Made by a program: the position numbers and the translations under genes. DNA of 64,000 bases. Source: Nocardioides panacis (GTDB lineage: Bacteria; Actinomycetota; Actinomycetes; Propionibacteriales; Nocardioidaceae). Positions 59,149 through 64,000 of the stretch are shown one piece after another; the first letter of the stretch is position 1, and the number at the start of each line of letters is the position of its first letter. The stretch covers positions 3,162,001-3,226,000 of the forward strand of contig NZ_CP077062.1 of NCBI RefSeq assembly GCF_019039255.1, written 5' to 3'. The notes under the pieces were generated by a model, which did no database searches, was not told the origin of the DNA, and was given only the letters and a program-made list of their open reading frames with translations.

Positions 59149-59850
59149 TCAGGAACCGGCCTTGGTGAAGCCGGCCGCCTCGGCCGCCTCGGCGGTGGCG
59201 AACCACACCTCGGCGACGGTCTGCTCGAACCACTGGCCGTCGGGCTCGTGGTACTTCTTGGAGTCCTCGTTGCCCTTGATCGGGAAGCCCTCCGGAGCCT
59301 GCGACTCGTCCTCGAGCGGGACGTGCGAGCCCTCGTAGGGACCCGCCACACCGCCCTCGGTCTCCTCGAAGGCCTCGATGTCGGCGCCCTCGACCTCGAC
59401 CACGGTCTCCTCGGCCTCGGCCGCAGCCGGGGTCTCGGCGGCCGGGGCGGCGGTCGTGGTGCGGGACTGCGTGGCACGGGTGGTCGGGGAGTACTCCTCG
59501 GTCACCAGCTCGATGACCGCCATCGGGGCGTTGTCGCCCTTGCGCGGACCGATCTTGGTGATGCGGGTGTAGCCACCGGGGCGGTCCGCGTAACGGGGGC
59601 CGATCTCCTCGAACAGGGCGTGCACGATGCCCTTGTCGCGGATGACCGCGGCCACCTGGCGACGGTTGTGCAGGTCGCCCTTCTTGGCCTTGGTGATCAG
59701 CTTCTCCGCGTGCGGACGCAGGACCCGGGCCTTGGCCTCGGTCGTGGTGATCCGACCGTGCTCGAAGAGGCTGGTCGCGAGGTTCGCGATGATCAGCTTC
59801 TGGTGGGCCGAGCTGCCGCCGAGGCGGGCGCCCTTCTTGGGGGTAGGCAT
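59149..59850 (-). CDS. rplQ: 50S ribosomal protein L17 with a long C-terminal extension
   Basis: 233 residues; residues 1-118 are L17 ('[20 protein letters not shown]', '[21 protein letters not shown]'). It is followed by an acidic Ala/Glu linker (about 130-185) and a 45-residue module '[20 protein letters not shown]...[16 protein letters not shown]', a small domain (sometimes called sunset domain) that is found elsewhere fused to or standing alone in actinobacteria. Common L17 is 115-130 residues, so the tail is real and unusual. Last gene of the alpha operon. Confidence 0.94.
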   Translation of the reverse strand: MPTPKKGARLGGSSAHQKLIIANLATSLFEHGRITTTEAKARVLRPHAEKLITKAKKGDLHNRRQVAAVIRDKGIVHALFEEIGPRYADRPGGYTRITKIGPRKGDNAPMAVIELVTEEYSPTTRATQSRTTTAAPAAETPAAAEAEETVVEVEGADIEAFEETEGGVAGPYEGSHVPLEDESQAPEGFPIKGNEDSKKYHEPDGQWFEQTVAEVWFATAEAAEAAGFTKAGS

Positions 59851-59952
59851 TCTTCTTCTCGATTCTCCCGGGCCGTGTCAGGTACCCGGATAGATGTGAC
59901 TACGTCGTGGTGGAGCTGGTCGAGGCTCGTGGGTGGTCGAGCCGGTCGAGAC

Positions 59953-60966
59953 TCAGTACTGCTCGTCCTCGACGAACGAGTCGTCGTCGTCGTCGTACGC
60001 CGCGAGGGCAGCCTGCGGGTCGAAGCCCGGCGCGCTGTCCTTGAGCGAGAGACCCATCTCGTGCAGCTTCGCCTTGACCTCGTCGATGGACTTGGCGCCG
60101 AAGTTGCGGATGTCGAGCAGGTCCTGCTCCGAGCGCGAGATGAGCTCACCCACGGTGTGGATGCCCTCGCGCTTGAGGCAGTTGTAGGAACGGACCGTGA
60201 GCTGCAGGTCCTCGACCGGCAGGGCGAGGTCCGCGGCGAGCTGCTCGTCGACGGGCGACGGGCCGATGTCGATGCCCTCGGCCTCGACGTTGAGCTCGCG
60301 GGCCAGGCCGAACAGCTCGACGAGCGTCTTGCCGGCCGAGGCGATCGCGTCGCGGGGACGGATCGACGGCTTGGTCTCGACGTCCAGCACCAGCTTGTCG
60401 AAGTCGGTGCGCTGCTCGACACGGGTGGCCTCGACCTTGTAGGTCACCTTCAGCACGGGGCTGTAGATCGAGTCGACCGGCATGCGGCCGATCTCGTTGT
60501 CGCCGCCCTTGTTCTGGACCGACGAGACGTAGCCGCGGCCGCGCTCGACGACCAGCTCCATCTCGAGCTTGCCCTTGTCGTTCAGGGTGGCGATCTTGAC
60601 CTCGGGGTTGTGCACCTCGACACCGGCCGGGGGCGCGATGTCGGCGGCGGTCACGTCACCGGGGCCCTGCTTGCGCAGGTACATGGTCACGGGCTCGTCG
60701 TGCTCGGAGGAGACGACGAGGTCCTTGAGGTTCAAGATGACCTCGGTCAGGTCCTCCTTGACGCCCTCGATGGTGGAGAACTCGTGGAGCACCCCGTCGA
60801 CCTTGATGCTGGTGACCGAGGCACCGGGGATCGAGGAGAGCAGGGTACGGCGGAGGGAGTTGCCGAGCGTGTAGCCGAAACCGGGCTCGAGGGGCTCGAT
60901 CACGAACCGCGAGCGGAACTCGTCGACGGACTCTTCCGACAGGGTCGGACGCTGAGCGATAAGCAC
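59953..60966 (-). CDS. rpoA: RNA polymerase subunit alpha
   Basis: 337 residues: N-terminal dimerisation domain ('[20 protein letters not shown]', '[19 protein letters not shown]'), linker, and the C-terminal domain that contacts activators and UP elements ('[17 protein letters not shown]', '[14 protein letters not shown]'). Ends in an acidic [13 protein letters not shown] tail. The GTG at 60966 has AAAGGAAA 8 bases upstream, so the longer frame from 60990 is rejected. Confidence 0.98.
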   Translation of the reverse strand: MLIAQRPTLSEESVDEFRSRFVIEPLEPGFGYTLGNSLRRTLLSSIPGASVTSIKVDGVLHEFSTIEGVKEDLTEVILNLKDLVVSSEHDEPVTMYLRKQGPGDVTAADIAPPAGVEVHNPEVKIATLNDKGKLEMELVVERGRGYVSSVQNKGGDNEIGRMPVDSIYSPVLKVTYKVEATRVEQRTDFDKLVLDVETKPSIRPRDAIASAGKTLVELFGLARELNVEAEGIDIGPSPVDEQLAADLALPVEDLQLTVRSYNCLKREGIHTVGELISRSEQDLLDIRNFGAKSIDEVKAKLHEMGLSLKDSAPGFDPQAALAAYDDDDDSFVEDEQY

Positions 60967-61037
60967 TTCTGGTTTCCTTTCCGAGCCCACCCGCTATTTG
61001 ACGGACTCGAACACCGATTGTGGAAAGGGAGGGTGGT

Positions 61038-61069
61038 GGTGGGGGCCGCGGCGGGCCGGAGCCCCCACC
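61038..61069 (-). other. Hairpin in the rpsD-rpoA spacer
   Basis: GGTGGGGGC (61038-61046) pairs with GCCCCCACC (61061-61069). Lies just past the rpsD stop; may adjust read-through into rpoA. Confidence 0.45.
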
Positions 61070-61077
61070 GGGTGGTG

Positions 61078-61686
61078 CTACTTCTTCGAGTAGTACTCGA
61101 CGATGAGCTGCTCCTGGACCGGGATGTCGATCTGCTGACGGACCGGGAGCGAGTGGATCAGCACGCGCATCCGGCCGGGCAGGGCCTCCATCCACGCCGG
61201 GACGATCCGCTCGCCGTGGGTCTCGCGAGCCACGATGAACGGGGTCGTCTCGAGGGACTTCTCCTTGACGTCGATGACGTCGTGCGCGGCGATCTGGTAC
61301 GACGGGATGTCGACCTTCTTGCCGTTCACCTTGAAGTGGCCGTGGTTGACGAGCTGACGCGCGTGGCGACGCGTGCGGGCGAACCCGGCGCGGTAGACCA
61401 CGTTGTCGAGACGGCACTCCAGCAGCTGCAGAAGGTTGTCACCGGTCTTGCCGGCGCGCCGGCTGGCCTCGGTGTAGTAGTTGTGGAACTGCTTCTCGAG
61501 GACGCCGTAGGTGAAGCGGGCCTTCTGCTTCTCCTGCAGCTGCGAGCGGTACTCGCTCTCCTTGATGCGCGCGCGACCGTGCTGGCCGGGCGGGTAGGGA
61601 CGACGCTCGAACGCGGCGTCGCCGCCGACCAGGTCGACGCCGAGGCGGCGCGACTTCTTGGTCATGGGGCCGGTGTAACGGGCCAT
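61078..61686 (-). CDS. rpsD: 30S ribosomal protein S4
   Basis: 202 residues with the S4 RNA-binding domain (about 90-155: 'RLDNVVYRAGFARTRRHARQLVNHGHFKVNGKKVDIPSY' in parts) and 'RYTGPMTKKSRRLGVDL' at the start. The N-terminal region has no Cys cluster, so this is the zinc-free form. In enterobacteria S4 represses its own operon; no equivalent site is evident here. Confidence 0.97.
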   Translation of the reverse strand: MARYTGPMTKKSRRLGVDLVGGDAAFERRPYPPGQHGRARIKESEYRSQLQEKQKARFTYGVLEKQFHNYYTEASRRAGKTGDNLLQLLECRLDNVVYRAGFARTRRHARQLVNHGHFKVNGKKVDIPSYQIAAHDVIDVKEKSLETTPFIVARETHGERIVPAWMEALPGRMRVLIHSLPVRQQIDIPVQEQLIVEYYSKK

Positions 61687-61718
61687 TTCTTAAGCCTCCT
61701 GGATCTTGCTGGTCGGGG

Positions 61719-62126
61719 TCAGACGCGGCGGCGCTTGGGCGGCCGGCATCCGTTGTGGGGCGTGGGCGTGACGTCCTGGATGGTGCCGACCTCGAGGCCG
61801 ATCGCACCCAGCGAACGGATCGCCGTCTCGCGGCCCGAACCCGGGCCCTTCACGAAGACGTCGATCTTCTTCATGCCGTGCTCCATCGCCCGACGACCAG
61901 CAGCCTCGGCTGCCATCTGCGCGGCGAACGGGGTGGACTTGCGCGAACCCTTGAACCCGACCGTGCCGGACGAGGCCCACGCGATCACCGCACCCGTGGG
62001 GTCGGTGATCGTCACGATGGTGTTGTTGAACGTGCTCTTGATGTGGGCTTCGCCCTGAGCGATGTTCTTCTTCTCCTTGCGGCGCACCTTCTTGGCGCCG
62101 GAAGCCGTACGGCCCTTGGGAGGCAT
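61719..62126 (-). CDS. rpsK: 30S ribosomal protein S11
   Basis: 135 residues with '[44 protein letters not shown]' (in parts) and the C-terminal '[18 protein letters not shown]', the usual S11 ending. Starts at an ATG; 32 bases separate it from rpsD. Confidence 0.98.
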   Translation of the reverse strand: MPPKGRTASGAKKVRRKEKKNIAQGEAHIKSTFNNTIVTITDPTGAVIAWASSGTVGFKGSRKSTPFAAQMAAEAAGRRAMEHGMKKIDVFVKGPGSGRETAIRSLGAIGLEVGTIQDVTPTPHNGCRPPKRRRV

Positions 62127-62197
62127 ATGTCTGTTCTCCTGAAGTCTGGTGAAAGCGAACTGCGGAAGTCAGCGGGTGGCTGCGTCGAGACGCAGGG

Positions 62198-62572
62198 TCA
62201 CTTCGCCTTCTTCTTGCCGGCGACGGTGCGCTTCGGGCCCTTGCGGGTGCGAGCGTTGGTCTTGGTGCGCTGACCACGGACGGGCAGGCCCTGACGGTGC
62301 CGTCGTCCCTGGTAGCTGCCGATCTCGATCTTGCGGCGGATGTCCGCCTGGACCTCACGCCGGAGGTCACCCTCGATCTTGTAGTCGGCTTCGATGGCGT
62401 CGCGGAGCTTCACCAGCTCGTCGTCACCCAGCGTGTGGACCCGGGCGTTCGGGTCGACCCCGGTGACGGCCAGGAGCTTCTGGGAGGTGGTACGGCCGAT
62501 GCCGTAGATGTAGGTGAGTGCGATCTCGATGCGCTTGTCACGCGGGAGATCCACACCAACGAGGCGTGCCAT
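62198..62572 (-). CDS. rpsM: 30S ribosomal protein S13
   Basis: 124 residues: '[29 protein letters not shown]' (in parts) at the start and a basic C-terminal tail '[25 protein letters not shown]' that contacts tRNA. It follows rpmJ after an unusually long spacer (177 bases). Confidence 0.98.
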   Translation of the reverse strand: MARLVGVDLPRDKRIEIALTYIYGIGRTTSQKLLAVTGVDPNARVHTLGDDELVKLRDAIEADYKIEGDLRREVQADIRRKIEIGSYQGRRHRQGLPVRGQRTKTNARTRKGPKRTVAGKKKAK

Positions 62573-62749
62573 GTGGTGGCGTTTCCCTTCGGTTCTGCTG
62601 GAGGTGTCTGTGACGTGTCGCGTCCTGGCCCGCCTCGGGTCAGGCCCCGGCCTCCAGACCGGGGGTGGTTCGCTGCGTCCCCCGGGGGGCGACGAGCTAA
62701 GCGATCACGTGGAGATGTTCAGTTGTTCTGCTGTCACACCAGGGCTGGA
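62573..62749. other. 177-base spacer between rpmJ and rpsM
   Basis: Contains two GC-rich stem candidates (62645-62664 with CCCCGG/CCGGGG, and a CCCCCGGGGG palindrome at 62679-62688). No open reading frame is convincing. It might carry a promoter or a regulatory leader for rpsM; nothing definite can be seen. Confidence 0.4.
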
Positions 62750-62759
62750 TCAGCCCTGG
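62739..62759 (-). terminator. Short hairpin over the rpmJ stop
   Basis: CCAGGGCTG-GAT-CAGCCCTGG: 9-bp perfect stem around the stop codon. Could attenuate transcription or slow ribosomes between infA-rpmJ and rpsM; no U-tract follows. Confidence 0.4.
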
Positions 62760-62863
62760 CGCTGCTTGTGGCGAGGGTTCTCGCAGATCACCATGACGCG
62801 GCCGTGGCGACGGATCACCTTGCACTTGTCACAGATCGGCTTGACGCTCGGGTTGACCTTCAT
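62750..62863 (-). CDS. rpmJ: 50S ribosomal protein L36
   Basis: A 37-residue protein, [20 protein letters not shown] at the start, with zinc ligands Cys11, Cys14, Cys27 and His32, the zinc-binding form of L36. Start ATG at 62863, stop TGA at 62752-62750. It lies between infA and rpsM in the conserved order. Too short to be caught by a length-limited gene search, but unmistakable. Confidence 0.97.
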   Translation of the reverse strand: MKVNPSVKPICDKCKVIRRHGRVMVICENPRHKQRQG

Positions 62864-62920
62864 CAGAGGCCTTTCGGAATCGGCTGGAGCTCCTCCCCGG
62901 CAGGCCGGTGAGGAACGTGC

Positions 62921-63142
62921 TTACTTGTACCGGTAGACGATCCGCCCGCGGGTCAGGTCGTACGGCGAGAGCTCGACGACGACCCTGTCCTCGGGGAGGA
63001 TCCGGATGTAGTGCTGACGCATCTTGCCGCTGATGTGGGCGAGGACCTTGTGACCGTTGCTGAGCTCCACCCGGAACATTGCGTTCGGGAGAGCCTCCAC
63101 AACCGTGCCCTCGATCTCGATCACGCCTTCTTTCTTCGGCAT
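62921..63142 (-). CDS. infA: Translation initiation factor IF-1
   Basis: 73 residues with the S1/OB fold: '[25 protein letters not shown]', '[41 protein letters not shown]' (in parts). Start ATG at 63142 behind GGAGG. First gene of the operon in this window; the map and adk genes that often precede it are absent here. Confidence 0.98.
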   Translation of the reverse strand: MPKKEGVIEIEGTVVEALPNAMFRVELSNGHKVLAHISGKMRQHYIRILPEDRVVVELSPYDLTRGRIVYRYK

Positions 63143-63202
63143 GTCCTCCGCAATCTCATGTCTAGAAAAGTCTGACTGGTCTACCGTGGACCCGGGAACC
63201 GC

Positions 63203-63219
63203 CTCGTACGTCGTACGAG
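63203..63219. promoter_or_regulatory. 17-base perfect palindrome upstream of infA
   Basis: CTCGTACG-T-CGTACGAG lies about 60 bases before the infA ATG. Placement suggests an operator or a supercoiling-sensitive element for the infA operon; no family of regulators is identified. Confidence 0.5.
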
Positions 63220-63361
63220 TGGACCTCGTGGAACCGCCGCCGCACCCTGACCCACGCACACCGCGAACTGGTTCTCACCGGGTGCCGGGCAGCCGCAGGG
63301 CGCCACGAAACGAGCCCACGTTGGGCCGACGCACCAGTCTACGGGAAGAGCTTCACAACCC

Positions 63362-64000
63362 CTAATCGCGGCGGGCCTCCCCGAGCAGCCGCAGCACCGC
63401 CGCCGCCACACCGGCCGGGTCGACGAGCTGGTGCAGGTGCCCACCGGGCAGCGTGCGGGTCGGCCAGCCCCGCGCGACGGCCTCGGCCCGCTCCTCGGCG
63501 TAGGTGTCCCCGAACCCGAGGTACGCCGCCGGCAGCCGCTCCCAGCCGGCCGGGCTGGGCACCTCGGCCGCGAAGTAGGACAGCGGCAGCCGGCGCTGCT
63601 CCCCCTCGACCGCGGCGCGCGAGCCGGCGTCCGGGAACAGCTCGTCGAGGCCGGCGGCGGGCCACCAGCCGGTCCAGGGCGGCAGCAGCCCGTCCGCGCC
63701 GGCCAGCGTCGCCAGGTGCTCCCGCAGCGCCGGCGGCGCGGCGGGGGTGCCCGGCGCGGACGACGGCAGCCCGGCGTCGACGAAGACGACCGCCTGCACG
63801 CGGCGCGCGGAGGCGAGGGCGGCGACGTACAGCCCGGCGTTGCTGTGCGGGACGAGCACCAGCGGCTCGCCCGCGGGCAGCCGGTCGAGCAGCCCGGCCA
63901 CCACGTCGGCGGGTGACGCCACCGGGTCGGGCAGGTCGGGCACCGTCACCGGGCGCCCGTCGGCGCGCAGCCGCTCGGCCACCGGCTCCCACACCGCGGG
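63362..64000 (-). CDS. Alpha/beta-hydrolase, N-terminus beyond window
   Basis: The C-terminal 212 residues or so of an alpha/beta-hydrolase; the frame stays open to base 64000 and the true start lies outside. The nucleophile elbow is 'LVPHSNAGLYVAAL' (His-Ser-Asn-Ala-Gly) and the catalytic His is in 'LPGGHLHQLVDP'. Resembles small lipase- or esterase-like hydrolases; substrate unknown. Same strand as infA but 219 bases away with its own promoter region in between. Confidence 0.75.
   Translation of the reverse strand, partial: PAVWEPVAERLRADGRPVTVPDLPDPVASPADVVAGLLDRLPAGEPLVLVPHSNAGLYVAALASARRVQAVVFVDAGLPSSAPGTPAAPPALREHLATLAGADGLLPPWTGWWPAAGLDELFPDAGSRAAVEGEQRRLPLSYFAAEVPSPAGWERLPAAYLGFGDTYAEERAEAVARGWPTRTLPGGHLHQLVDPAGVAAAVLRLLGEARRD

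Noticed and set aside
60967-60990. Extended rpoA start at 60990
   Set aside because: The extra eight residues do not match RpoA; the GTG at 60966 has a well-placed ribosome-binding site.
62679-62688. CCCCCGGGGG as a transcription terminator of rpmJ
   Set aside because: Only a short palindrome without loop room or U-tract; in the middle of an operon expected to be read through.

Overview
The window is ordinary chromosome of a very GC-rich actinobacterium. Evidence: GC-rich third codon positions, many GTG starts, GTGA/ATGA stop-start overlaps, a GroES-GroEL operon under CIRCE elements with a His-rich GroEL1-type tail, a mycothiol-dependent formaldehyde dehydrogenase, and the housekeeping order infA-rpmJ-rpsM-rpsK-rpsD-rpoA-rplQ-truA followed by rplM-rpsI-glmM-glmS-acpS-alr-tsaE-tsaB-rimI-tsaD-groES-groEL-guaB. 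All of that backbone is on the minus strand, so transcription runs from high to low coordinates. The combination best fits Nocardioidaceae (Nocardioides-like); this is an inference from gene order and protein style, not a database match. No mobile element, CRISPR array, rRNA or tRNA was recognised.

Layout from low to high coordinate. 1-8.8 kb: start of guaB3, a DHFR-like reductase, a frameshifted MFS exporter with divergent HxlR regulator, guaB, an S51 peptidase, an ACT-GNAT protein acetyltransferase (frameshifted), a VOC protein, groEL and groES. 9-24 kb: accessory metabolism and regulation (methyltransferase, LysE exporter, AraC regulator with 22-bp tandem repeats, NagZ-like lipoprotein, acid phosphatase, treZ-treY, mycothiol formaldehyde detoxification pair, CaCA exchanger, SigE-type ECF sigma factor with membrane partner). 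24-33.6 kb: a minus-strand operon-like run glmS-acpS-membrane protein-nnr-alr-hydrolase-tsaE-tsaB-rimI-tsaD, joining amino-sugar and D-alanine supply, CoA-dependent carrier protein activation, NAD(P)HX repair and the t6A tRNA-modification genes. 33.6-43.4 kb: coaA, three paralogous double-GNAT proteins, a DUF389-YihY membrane pair, MarR-azoreductase, then glmM-rpsI-rplM. 43.7-56 kb: gltA with a clear terminator, HAD phosphatase, DUF2127 membrane protein (frameshifted), a PadR-DUF1048-ABC exporter cluster, an ABC-F ATPase, NYN nuclease-like protein, ppdK, and an HTH-ClpN-aldo/keto reductase operon under two perfect palindromes. 56-64 kb: ketopantoate reductase-like gene, RsmC-like methyltransferase, truA, GntR regulator and the alpha/S13 ribosomal operon ending at infA, with a truncated hydrolase at the window edge.

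Four otherwise well-conserved genes are interrupted by single-base frameshifts (MFS, ACT-GNAT, glmS, DUF2127). Three lie in six-base G/C runs where five bases would restore the frame, and one is in the normally essential glmS, so residual sequencing error is the likeliest explanation. The most interesting unexplained system is the HTH-ClpN operon at 54.4-56.3 kb: a consensus promoter, a leaderless regulator start, twin 6-4-6 palindromes overlapping the promoter elements, and a Clp N-domain protein without an ATPase.
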